Origin: Apoderus coryli
Taxonomy: Eukaryota; Arthropoda; Insecta; Coleoptera; Attelabidae
Direction of reading: 5' to 3'
NCBI GenBank assembly: GCA_911728435.2
Contig: OU452201.1
Span: 1,426,001 to 1,490,000, forward strand
DNA length: 64,000 nucleotides
Shown here in pieces: positions 1-11,596 of the stretch. The notes under the pieces were generated by a model. It was not told the DNA's origin. It saw only the letters and a program-made list of their open reading frames with translations, and made no database searches. Position 1 is the stretch's first letter. Each line of letters opens with the position of its first letter. Made by a program: the position numbers and the translations under genes.

Positions 1-126
1 GTTGCCAGTTGTCCCTCCGGGTCTTATTAACCATTGCTTGCTTCTTTCAGGATCTTTTGGGAAGGTTTTCGTAACAAATCCTTTTCTGGCAGAATTACTG
101 AAACCCACAACAGCACAGCCAGGCAT
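1..126 (-). pseudogene. THAP zinc-finger domain, N-terminal fragment (runs off left edge)
   Basis: Read on the minus strand from an ATG at 126-124, the first codons give MPGCAVVGFSNSAR, followed by KTFPKDPERSKQWLI. This is the start of a THAP domain, a C2CH zinc-binding DNA-binding fold found in host regulators and P-element transposases. The second zinc cysteine of the usual MPGCxxxGC opening is Phe here. After WLI the frame no longer fits the family, but shifting by one base restores an RRDNW-like continuation, so I infer a one-base indel. The missing Cys and the frameshift mark it as decayed. The rest lies outside the window. Confidence 0.7.
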
Positions 127-3100
127 TATTGTTCTACTACAAACACAAACAGAATTATTTAAAACATTGTTATTATGTACACATATATTTTCGTGCAAAA
201 TAATGACAAAAAACTTGTTTTTTTTTTTATAACACAACACAGTCTTAGGTTATGTTATTTTAATCGACGAGCCAAATGATCCAAACGGACTTTATGAGCT
301 GTGGAAATACATTTATGCGTGAGCATTATTTCTAGGCATCTATGTAACTAATTATTATTTATGTAACTAATTGTTATTATTATTTATAACTGATTCTGTA
401 ACGCCGTGCAATACGCGATTGGGCATACTTATTTTCTCAGCAAAACCACTCTTTTAAACAGGGTTTGAAATAACAATTATAGTCTTAAAAGAATCACTAA
501 CACACTATTAACAAGTCTTCAATCGCAAATGTTTATAAATATAATAATTAATACTAAAATTTGTACAAAAACTTTCAACGTCCGAATGCCTCCATAAGAA
601 CCCCATGTAAAAAAAAGTAAACAAACAAAAAGTGTGCAGATTAATGCCGGACCGGAAACCACGTTTCTCTGTGAGCCAATAAAAAACAAGACAACTTTTT
701 TAACATTGAACTATACCCTAATGTCGTCACTGTTAGAATATATAGTCACTGTACTTTTAAATAAAGTTATCAATGTGTATACGAGTCGAGAGATTTTAAT
801 TTGTTTTAAAAGAACATTATTACAGTTTCTTTAATTTTTAAGATCATCTTGGGTTTTCCCTCATTTCAATGATATACAAGATTCAACTCTGCAAACTTTT
901 CACACTATCGTTAATTTGTCGCTTTGTCATTTATAGCAATTATTGGAAGAGGTTTTTTAAAACAACTCACTATGTTAGTACAAGATATAATTTAGTAAGT
1001 GAAAATACCGGGTACTTACCGCCAAATTTAACTTTCTGCCATCTCTCTTTCTCTTATCTCGCCTGCGTGCGCACCATGTGTCCTGACCAGGAATTCTATC
1101 CTGTGTGTCTTGAGCGCGAAAAAGTCGATTTTGAAACGTATCGAATTCCAATTTATTTATCATTATTATTACAAAAACGAAACTGACACTATTTATCCCA
1201 AGTATAAAAGAAAAGACAAATTATTATATTTTCAAAGTTTATTTTCTTAATCTTAAATTTTCCAAAAAATAAGAATACAAATAATGTGTAATAGTTTTAT
1301 GTGAAATGCAATAGGGGTAGTAAATATTATACACAATACTTATTGTTAAAGTCATACAATATAGTTTTGAATTCAGCATCTTTCTGTTTAGTCTATTTGT
1401 TATTACATAATTTTATCTTAATTTCTAATCTTTTCACAAAATTGATATAAAAAACTAAATTATCAGACTTGACTGTCAAATAATACACTTTCGCAATATT
1501 AAAAAGCTCCTAGAAAAAATAGGTACAACTTAATAATTTTAATATTAAAATTCTTAAACTTAATTTTACAAAATTTCACAAATTACAAGCTGGTTTAAAA
1601 CGATATGAATTAATTTATATAATAGTGATAATTAACCCTAAATCTAGTACTTTAATAAAGGATTTATGTCACTATATATTTTTTTTGTAGTCTAAGATGA
1701 ATAATTGGATAACCTGATTTAGCAACAAAAAGTTTGATCGTAGCCCAAAGGGCTAAATATATTGAATATATAACGTGATAAATCTTAAAAAATTTAAATG
1801 ATACAATCAACATTTTTGGTCCCAAATGTTTGAAACTGTTCGAGCACCAATCAACAATATAAGCCCAAAATTTTGAGAGGCATGCAAAACACTTAAATTT
1901 TGAAATTGAAACTTGAAGTCTATATAAACTTTAGAATTAGAAATTGTCGCTGAACAAATTCAAAGGGATATTTAGCATCAAACTCAACAACAAATTAAAT
2001 ATGACTATGACTAATGAACGGCAGAACAGTCTTGAATTGAGGGCGCTGAAAATTGAAGTCGGAGATTTTTACAATAACAATCAGCGTTGCAGAACTTCCA
2101 ATATACGTCGAACTGTTTGCAAAATTCGAAAATTTGTGCTTCTAATTTGTTGAGAGTTTCAAAAAGCTCAAGAGTTTAATGTTGAAAATGGTCAATCTAT
2201 GATTGTTTTTTTAAATGTAATCTTAACTTAAAACAGCGTCGAACATTAAGCGATTATCACGGAAATAAATGGATTGAAACTAAGTAGCGCTGGGGAAATA
2301 CATTTTGAGAATGGAGCTCTGTGACGATCTTAGAAGACACACAATTTTGAAGGTTGGCTGAAGCTCGGTGTCACTTACACTTTTCTTTTTTTTTTAAAGT
2401 TATGCTAACTTTCGGAGCTGAACTATTGAAAATAACGACTGGAATTTAGCATTTAGACATACAAAAAAAAATCATTAAACAAATTTTATAAAGTGAAATT
2501 CAGCGTCAAAAATATTTACAATTATACGATGTGTCAACGATATTCGCCTGTTCGCGCGAATTGAACGTAATGTGTGGGACCCTGGAAAGTTTGAAGTGAG
2601 AAATTTTCAAAGTGAAAGCAATGAAAATATCCAAAATATGAAAAATTCGCCAATCAAAATCAAACATTTTTGAATTATGAATGATGCCAATATAGAAATC
2701 TTTGAAATCGAAAAAGTTCAGAGTAACAAGCAACGTTGAAATCTTTGGGAGTCAGGCCAAGTCATGACAAGGCTGAAAGTAAATTGAACTATCGAAAATA
2801 TTGCAAGCTACGATGAAAAATTTTAAGTATGAAAAAGGAACTCCAAATAAAAGTTTGGAAAGAACCTTGAGCATTAACAATTCTGATAATCATGCACTGT
2901 GTCGAACGAGGATCGTACCGAAAAGGTCGCTGAGAATCAAAGTCGAATACGTTAGAAGTGTACAGCAGTTTTGGAAATATTGATGAGTGACGATTATTAT
3001 TGAAAAGTAGGATTGGATTGAGTGAAAATTCAACTATTTGAAGCAACATTTAGAAATGACAAATAAAAAAAAAAAAGAATAACTTATGAAGCAAACAAAA

Positions 3101-5230
3101 ATGAAGAGCAAATTAAAATTTTGCAAATCACGTCCTACCCCAAACATTTGGGGCATTATTAGTCAAAATCAATTTGAATGGCGTGCTTTCAAAAAAAAGG
3201 TATATGGTTCTAGCACCAAAAGTTTGAGCCCAGCGTCACAAAAGTGATTTCCTGAAAATACATTTAAAAAAACAAAATTTTGCTATTAGTAATTTAAATT
3301 TCGAAAACCTTTACGCATTACTTCCAAAGTTACATTAAGTTTTCAAATTTATAGTAATAAAACACATTAGCAACTGATTTTAGACAATATGTGCTATAAT
3401 TTTCACACCGAAGTAAGATAAGGAAAGTAGTTTGAGTGTAGTTTGAATTTAACGTTGAATTCGATCTGCAATTTCTCAAAGGTGTTTTCCAAATCAAAAT
3501 TTATAGTTTATGCAATTTGATTAAGTATAGATTTAATTGTTATAAAAAAATAGAAATTTTAATACATGTGCAAATAGTATTTTGGGATTATTCTTATATT
3601 TTTGAGCTAATTGTTAGCTAAATATTTTTTCACTTGTTTTCATTAAAAGAAACCTTGGACATAAATCCTTTATAGACGATATCATCTAAATTAGGAAACA
3701 AACTTATACTATACCTACTTGGATAACACTTATAAAAATATAAGGAAATAAAATTGGAACATTTCATTTAAATGGATTTTGGTTTAAGCAACAATTTAGC
3801 AAAAATCTACCAATTCGTAAAATAACCTGGCCGCACATATCTTTAAGTAGTTGCCGAAAAAAAAAAGAACCAGCAATAGCGAATTTGAAGAAGTTGAGGG
3901 GGACTATAATAATGTACCTTGATTAATTTTACTAAAATAAAATGATACTTATTTAAGTAAAATATTGAACTTTTTTTTTCACACAATATTTTACTTCAAT
4001 TGAAGGATATTTTGTTGCTTGTTTCTTTTATATTTAGTAATTCAATCAATATGTTTCTATTTTAAACCATTTAAATCACATTTTTCGAGAGTGCTTTAAT
4101 TTTATCTATGCATTCAAAGATTTTGGTCTCTTTCAAAATTAATTACGGACACCCTGTATACATTTATTGTATATCATCGCCTTTTTTAGGCCCAGCTCTA
4201 TTCGCAAAAAAAATTACCAATTTTTTCCATTGAATTTAACAAATATGCTTTTTTTAAATTTCGAACCCTTTTTTATACGCTTGATCTACGCCTTATGAGT
4301 CCCAAAATTTGTCCAGTTTATCGCGATGTTCCATAGTATTTTTGTACCAAATTTGACTCAAATACGTTTAGCCGTTTTTTAGTTATCGTGTATAAGGATT
4401 GACAGAATGGCAGATAGACATCTTAAAAAAAAAGGCTCATGTAGGTCAAATAAGGTCCCAAACACGTATTTCCGGTGAAAATCATGTAACAAAAAAAAAT
4501 CATGAAACCATTGTTTAAAAATGTTTGCAGAACTATTTAAATTTTACTGTTTTAGATGAGGATACTAAAAATCAAGTACATACTGTTGAAAAAAAAAGAT
4601 GGAATCTTAACGAGGTTGTCTTTGATGCAGAAATAAAAAATTATAAACTTGAATTGTAGAATTTCCATTGATTATTATTGTCTAGTCACTAATTTATTAA
4701 GAAATACGTTTTTGAATTACATATAGTTAATTATTTGGAATAAACCAAAATTTATAAAAAATAATTATTCAATTTTCAAAATTATGAAGAAACAACACAA
4801 TTTTTAGAATTTTCCTACTTTTTGCCCTGTTCTTTCTTCCACAAAAGTATATTTACTGCAATTTATAAATAAAAACAACAAACCATTTTTTAATAATTAG
4901 GTTATTGTGATACTGATAAATTTTTATTTTTCTGTGAATTCTGAAAATTCTGGCGAAACAGGAGCTTTTGAAAGTCATTCTTGTACAGCCCCCATTGGGG
5001 CCTAATGTAGCGCAACAATTTATCTATTTTTTACAACAACAACAGAAATATGTTGAAACTATATCGCTAAATTATTGCTAAAATTTACCTTTAGATCCAT
5101 TTAAATAAAACATTTAAATAAAAACACAAAAACTAGCAATTAAAGGCACACATACACCAAAATATAAACATTATTTAGTAAACCGCACCGGATTTGACAA
5201 CATTTTAGCTTAGGCAACATAATTAAAAAA
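127..5230. other. AT-rich stretch without a convincing gene
   Basis: I see no ORF with protein-like composition. A minus-strand GTAAGTA splice-donor-like site near 1009-1021 follows a purine-rich stretch that could be a 5' UTR exon, but nothing supports it further. Around 1800-3060 the base composition changes: it is richer in GAA/TTGAAA words, with scattered GTCGAAC words (about 2107, 2247 and 2903). This looks like an old decayed repeat rather than coding DNA. A minus-strand ACAGGGTGTCC-type terminal motif lies at 4148-4159. At 4300-4400 there is the 'accaaatttgactcaaatacg' type of phrase common in insect interspersed repeats. Confidence 0.6.
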
Positions 5231-6200
5231 AAAAAACTAACACCAAATCCGGCACTGATATATACTAAATAAACACGAAGGAAAAATAAAATAATAAACT
5301 AATTAAAAAATTAGGAAAAGAAAAGTAAATAAATTAAAATGTCCTCAAATAAAAACACACTGGAAAATATAAAGAATATTATTTTTGTAACGAACGTATT
5401 TTTTTTTTGTTTAAAAATAAATGACGTGTAAAAATTAATTTAAAATAATGCATAATTGTGAGGACTAATTTTTTTTTATATTTTTTTATTACGAAGTTCT
5501 TATAGAAAACACACACAAAAGAAAAACAAAAATAAACTAAAGTAAACAAAAAAAATAATAAGAAAATGTTGAAATAAATTTAAAAAAGAACAAAAAATTT
5601 CCAACAAGTCAATAATAAATTCAGAAAAAATACATAATAACATCGATAATAAACCAAAAAGAAACGAACGCAAAACATATATATAAAGAACGGAAAATTT
5701 GGAAAACTAAATTCTGTTCGAAAAAAAAAAAACGTAAACACAAAATTTAAACCTACTTTTTTCAAAATTTCAAAACAAAACTTAACGAAAATACAACATT
5801 AAAGAACCAACAATAATAACAGTAACAAAACCAAATAACAAGAAGAATATTGTGTGAAATATCATTTAAAAAATACACACGAAACAACTTCACCTTGTAT
5901 AATATATAGGAAACAAAAACTCAACACAAAAAAAAAACAATTAACAATTAAAAATAACAATTAACAGAAATAAAATAAATAACAAATAAAACTCAAATAA
6001 AGAACGTTATTTAAAGCGAGGCTATTTTTTTTTTATAACAAACAATGATTAATAAAATAGAAACAAAACAACATAAATTGGTAAGAAGTTGCATCGTGAA
6101 ATATTTTTAAAATAATTGTTCACACAAATTCTATAAAGCGTCAATATAGAACTAAATAATATATAAACAAACTATAATAATTAACAAACCTTATAATGAA
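5231..6200. other. Very A-rich, G-poor stretch
   Basis: The plus strand is strongly enriched in A, with C next and almost no G, over nearly 1 kb (many aaacacacaaaag and aacaaaataaac words). There is no ORF. Read on the minus strand it is U-rich, as in long insect 3' UTRs. It lies about 0.7-1.7 kb downstream of the minus-strand promoter-like site at 6980-7016. A UTR is only one possible reading; mutational strand asymmetry is another. Confidence 0.5.
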
Positions 6201-6841
6201 GTGTGAATTCCATAGGTAGGTGTAACTTAACTGAATTTGAGGAATGTTCGATGATTATACTGGTTGTCTATTGCAGTTGTACAGGTTATGATGAAGATAG
6301 TGTGTTATCTTTTTTTTTTAGAATCGGCTAGTTTCGATTCAGCATTGAATTTACTATACCTGAAATAGATAAAAATATTATTAGATGAATGGCAAAAAAT
6401 ATTGGATATAGTTATGCTTTTGACGTTATAATTTACAGTGACCTTGAAATTACATATCTAACCCAGTTCTAAAGAATATGGCCTTGAAACTCTATCTAGT
6501 TTAATATTTTACTAAAGAAATTATCATCAGATAGGTACTTTATTATTTGATCACTATCATTTTATCAATGTTTTATTTTTATAATTATTTTGATTATTGT
6601 AATTTTTAGTAGGTTAATATTTAAAATAAAACTTTGGAGACCTTTGAACTTTCTAAACGTTTGGGAAATATTTAAAAAAATAATAATTAAAGCTCTGTAC
6701 TTACCAGATTAAAAAATTCACTTTGATCATGAATAACATTTATAATACTATTTAACAACTTTTAATAATGTTTAAAACATAAACTCAACAATAAACTATT
6801 ACTATTAACAATTAAACTAACAAAAAATCAACAACATTTCG

Positions 6842-6937
6842 TTAACTATTTAGGAAATCGTTATTGGTTTTTACTTTTTCCACTAATATCACATAATTTA
6901 TTTTGTCTGTTGTGAACTTGGCGTTCTTTTCCGACAT
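6842..6937 (-). CDS. Small first-exon candidate (Myb/SANT-like N-terminus?)
   Basis: An ATG 46 bases downstream of a predicted start site opens a 31-codon frame beginning MSEKNAKFTTDKINYVILVE. This loosely resembles the opening of Myb/SANT-like DNA-binding domains (…NFTxxE…LVEK), but it is too short to assign. A weak donor (GTAAAA) follows the LVEK codons, so the true exon may end there. A competing reading uses the GTAAGA at about 6950, just upstream of the ATG, as the donor of a non-coding first exon. In that case this frame is not translated. I found no downstream exon. Confidence 0.35.
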   Translation of the reverse strand: MSEKNAKFTTDKINYVILVEKVKTNNDFLNS

Positions 6938-6979
6938 GATTTTGGATCTTACCACCAGTCGGTTCAATGTTACTTTTTC

Positions 6980-7016
6980 GAATGATTGCTAAGTTGGATT
7001 TGTACCGGTATTTATA
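6980..7016 (-). promoter_or_regulatory. TATA plus initiator core promoter
   Basis: On the minus strand TATAAATA (7016-7009) lies 33 bases before the A of TCATTC (6985-6980). TCATTC matches the arthropod initiator TCAKTY at the expected spacing. The sequence around +28 (GGTGG) matches a DPE only partly. The pairing and spacing of TATA and Inr are unusual for random AT-rich DNA and support a real minus-strand start. Confidence 0.5.
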
Positions 7017-7019
7017 CAA

Positions 7020-9420
7020 CTGATTTCTAAGCTCGACCCCTATTATTATTATTTAATGCTGCCGCTGCTTTTTATCGCACCCCTTGTTGATTATAAATCT
7101 ACAGTTCTTTTCAATCTATGGGAATCTTATACGGACAATTACGAGTTTTATATAACGTATTTCTTTTAGGTATTATCAATGCATGTTTGATTATAATTTA
7201 AGGAAATTTGGGGTGGCTATCACATAAATAATGAGAGGGGACATGTGGGGTCGTGAGAAAGTTTGAAGAGTTTTATTTTAACAAGAATTTTGAAATTCTT
7301 TAATACAAAAACTAGTTGGAACGTTAGATATATTTTTCTTTTCAATAATTAAAGTATTTATTCAATATTAGTGTTTAATTAGTAGTTGCGGAGCTTGTTA
7401 TAAATGGTGCCATACAAATCCATGTTGTTATAATTTAATAAACCCTTGAATTGTTTGGCTAGTTGCGCTCCTGAATTAGGAGGTGTATATATGTATAATT
7501 AATTTTACCAGGTGATCATTTATTTCATCATAGCGTCAATAGGTCGATTTTGCTGTTTAAGCATTCCAGTCAGGATGAAGTAAGGATATAATGCCAATAT
7601 TGGTAGTGGAACACATGAACATATAGGTATAATATGAATGGTTAAATGCATTTGAAATGCTTCTATGACCAGAATTACTGGACCATAACGTTTTCAGGTT
7701 AATACGTGATATCTCAATGAATTTCCCTCTAGTATGAGAGAAATTTCATTATGTCAGAACGGTATGGAATTAAGTAGGTCTTTCATAAGTTAGTAGATAT
7801 CTAGGATCTGTCAGAAACGAAGACGTATTTCGAGTCAACTATCATACCTACATCACTTATCGTGAAAAATATCTTATTTCTGGCAACAGATTCATTACAA
7901 ATAATAAACTAGGGAACAAAGGGACTGTTGGGTTTAATACGTTCAATTTGACAGCAATCTGACTATTGATTCGTGAGTAAAACAATTTTTTAACAGAAAT
8001 TATAAATTTTCATATCAATGGCAAAGTTTCGATTTTGTCGTTACTACAGCAACTTTAGAGTTTCAGAAACTACTTCACCTCTACTGGATGTCAGGACAAC
8101 AAACAGATCGGTATATATAAGTACGTATAAGTTTTTAGTTTTGAAGTTTGTTCCAGCTTTTGTTACACAACACTTTTGAACAACTTTAGAGTCTAACAGT
8201 TGAAGTTTATATATTTTAGATTGCTTTATGCCAACTCCAGGGGTTGCTTACCAATAAAGTACAGATCTAAATGTAAGAATAGTTGTTTGGAAAGTATAAG
8301 CGTTTGGGATTTAATTAACAGTCATGTCGGCATCAACTTTAACTTATTTAAAATGGATAATAGGATGAGGTGCATTATATTAACAGCAATTTAATTGGAA
8401 GTTAAATTCAACACGTTTTAATTGCTTGCAGAGATTTGGGAAATGCTAAATTAATCATTTATTATTAACAGCGCACTAAATAATTTAATTGATTTTCGTA
8501 AACTGATTTCAGCAAAAATAAAAAATATTGTTTGGTATTTTGCTTTTATCTTCTTTGCTATTTTCGTTTAGAAAACTATTTTTTGTACTTTTAGTTGACG
8601 AGTGAATATTGATATGCAGTTTTTAAAGTTGGAATGTGCACTAAACTCGTTGTAGTTTATGTCAAGCTTTTCATCAAAGTTACTGTAGCTACATTTTCTG
8701 TAGTACTTTTCGTTAACATTATTCTTGGTCGCACCTAGATGTAGCTCATTATTAACCGAGCAAAACCATTAGCCGTTGTAAAATTACCCAGATACAAATA
8801 CAACTTGATTATTTTACTTGTTTTTCTTCAAAGAAACATTCTTACATGTTATAGACCGCCTGTACTTTCGTAACTAACTCCTATAGAGTTACAAAGTAAT
8901 ACAAAACGGAATAGGGATAAAGTTTATCTGTAAGACTCTAAAATCCAATTAGCTTCATGATGAAAATTCTGTTTAATCACCTAAATGCGATGTTGTCATA
9001 TTGCCAAACTCAAACAAATTAAAGGGAGTATAGTAATGCGGTATTTCTTGTTCTGAAACTTATGAAAGACAATATATATATACTCGTACATATATTTATT
9101 GTCCATTTGTAATCATCTATTGAATAGAGGTCCCCTTGATGTAATATACCATCCAGCTGTAGCACAGTTCAGTAATTTTCAGTAGGTATTATGAAGACGA
9201 TAGAATAAGAAAGTATAATAAGGCGACTCCCTTCGTCTCTTCTGATTTTTCAGCTTATATACCTACATTCGAATAAATTACGTACCCATACATAACTAAG
9301 AAAACTATTTCATCTGGCACGAGGAGTTAATGAGAAGATTACCATAGGCATAAGCCTTGAATGAATAGCATTTTCAACAGATCCTTAATTTAACAGTTTA
9401 TATTTTTTACCTCCCGCACC
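7020..9420. other. No gene seen
   Basis: AT-rich DNA with many short stops in all frames. A 64-codon plus-strand ORF at 8200-8394 has no family signature and is treated as chance. TATATAAG occurs at about 8112 on the plus strand without a good initiator. Confidence 0.55.
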
Positions 9421-9579
9421 CTATACTCCAGTATAATACGTAAGAGGTCTCCTGATTACGAAAACGACTGTCACCTTATATATCTTTACAAACGACCAGT
9501 AGATGGTGCTTTTGCACGGCGAAGGGTTTTGATCGATTATGGAGACTCTAGACTCTGGAATAATGTGAAAATGTGGTGA

Positions 9580-10470
9580 AGTACTTAAGTTGACGGGGCC
9601 AATTTGACATTTGTTAATGCCAAATGCACGATAGCCTAGTTTGTGAGAGTTGTAAGACAGGAAGTTGGATGCATCGTCGCCCATCAGTGGTGCAACATTT
9701 TTCTTTATTTTACGACAATGAAAATAATAATTTTCCCGAGTGTCAACCGGTGGAGAATAGATTAATGATTTCAAATGTCCCCAGAGGAAAAAATCTAAGA
9801 AATTAAGGTCCGTTCATCGAGGAGGCCAAGCAACTGGTCCTCCTCCGCCTATCCAACAGTTTCAAAGGTCACATTTACATATTCTGGCACTGCTAGGGTA
9901 AAATAGGGAGGGGCACCGCATCTCCAAAGGTAGATCTTCTAACAGTTCTGGCAAGTTGTATTGGAGGGACCCCAAATAAAGTTCTGCCTTTATACTTCTT
10001 GAATTACTCTCCAATGATCCCGCCCCACATGTTAACGAGATCAAATTGGTGCTGAGAACTCGTCACAATAGTAGCATAGGGACTTTCTTCTGTCCATACA
10101 CGCAAATTATGAGAGTTTATTATGCGATTTTTCGAAAATCCGGCTTCGTCGGTAAAGAAAACTGAACCAATAATATTTGGATCGTTTCTGTGCTTTTCTA
10201 CACCAACATTTGGAAATTCCATCCTTCGAGGTGATCTTCAGGAAGCAGCGCATGGACTGTCTGAGGTTCTTTAACATGAGCCGCGAACGTTTTGATTTCC
10301 GCAGTTGTGACTGGGTTTTTTAAATTTCCAAATACAACGACGTGGTAATCCTTACCGGTCTCCCTTAAGCGACCATCCACTCTTTCAAAAGCTTTTCTGT
10401 TGGGAATTCTATGATTTGGGAATCGTTTTCTGGCTTCTAAGGCCAGGTTATACCTTTGTATGTGGTACAT
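9580..10470 (-). pseudogene. Decayed DUF4817-type Tc1/mariner transposase
   Basis: Minus-strand pieces in different frames line up in family order. An N-terminal helix-turn-helix region (about 10470-10250) contains ARKRFPNHRIPNRKAFERV and RLRETG. Next comes the first part of the DDE domain (10222-10004) with FTDEAGFSKNRIINSHN and a VW-E-P-ATIV pattern. Then LPELLEDLPLEM (about 9935) and a weak FLWGHLKS (about 9775) follow. This order is typical of the DUF4817 'Tc3-like' transposases common in insects. At least three frame changes and lost segments show it is dead. I found no inverted ends. The first catalytic Asp (TDEA) remains, but the second and third are not recognisable. Confidence 0.75.
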
Positions 10471-10529
10471 TTTTTACATTTTAAATAAAAAGTACTTTAT
10501 CTCGAAACCGGTTTTATTTATTAATTATT

Positions 10530-11280
10530 CAAAATCTCAGTAGTAGCAAGACGCATTCAAAAAAAGGGGTTAACAACCCCTACGAAAGTACGCCCCTGCG
10601 GACTTAATGAAATGCCATTGTTTTAAATAGAGTGACTTGAGGAATCCCTATCTAACGTTAATTATACTAAAATTTCATTAAATTATACGAGGGGGTTCAA
10701 AAGTTATGAGTAAAAAACTGAACTTCAGGCCTATTCGACAAAACTTTATATGAACTTATACCCTTATTTTTTCACAACCTACCCCAATCCGAGAGATTGC
10801 CCACATATTCTGGGACACCATGAATAGATTATTTCGTAACTTAATAATACAATAAAATTTATAGGAGTCGAAATTTGCAGTCCTGATTAGTCGGGAATCC
10901 AAATATTAATATCCATATATATATGGAACTCAGTTAACCGGTGTTTTTAATTTCCTGGCCAGCAATAAAACGTTGTTTTAAACATGGACTGCATATATAT
11001 TTTTTGTTTTTTAATAAAAACTTCACAACAAACATGCTGTTGTTGCTGTTGTACTCTACACAACTTTGTAATTGTTTTTTGTTGTTTTACTTGTTTTCGG
11101 GGGCTAAAGTGCGGATTAACCAGAACGCCATGCCATACTACACACGGCTTGTACCCAGTTAATGAAACTCAATAAATCACATGGACACGAGATGCGATGG
11201 GAAACTAAAAACACAATTTTAGTAAATTGTCTGAAATATTGTTTTATTAAATACACCTGTATTTGTTTTTCTTTCATGTA
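10530..11280. other. No gene seen
   Basis: No supported gene. A GGGGTT/AACCCC mini-palindrome lies at about 10567-10582, and a short CTG/TTG-rich run near 11036-11052 gives leucine- or cysteine-rich chance ORFs. Confidence 0.5.
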
Positions 11281-11327
11281 TTGTAATTTATTTTTAATAA
11301 CAATAAATTTGGACATTTCAGTGTACA

Positions 11328-11524
11328 CTAGAACATGTTGCAGATTGGACCTCTGCTTTTTATAACTTTCGTGAATGACCTACTGCATTTGCTGACAAGT
11401 TTTGCGCATCTTTTTTCAAAGTTTCTATTGTGGCCTTTGATATTCTGTTGAACTAGGGCGAAATAAGTCTGAATCAACACTGTAGTATCTTGCAGGGCAT
11501 TATCAAAAACCTTCCGCTGTCTTC
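11328..11524 (-). CDS. Candidate terminal exon of an unknown host gene
   Basis: The minus-strand sequence opens after a TGTTAG acceptor-like site (AG at 11526-11525). It encodes about 65 residues with mixed composition (includes KVFDNALQDTTVLIQTYFAL, then KRCAKLVSKC) and a TAG stop at 11330-11328. An AATAAA signal lies about 40 bases past the stop (near 11285-11295). Acceptor, open frame and poly(A) signal together fit a last coding exon. I do not recognise the protein. If real, its last intron would hold the non-LTR element at 11597-14.7 kb. No matching upstream exon was found. Confidence 0.33.
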
Positions 11525-11596
11525 CTAACACATATTATCACTTAAACCCATTGAATTAAGTGTCATAATCCAAGCCTCTGGCACTGTTCTCGATTA

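Noticed and set aside
1944..3049. Short ORFs in the 1.9-3.0 kb region as genes
   Set aside because: Both strands give similar-length frames from a degenerate, GAA-rich repeat-like region, with no motif or splice structure.
8200..8394. 64-codon plus-strand ORF
   Set aside because: No family match, no splice context, and composition expected from AT-rich DNA.
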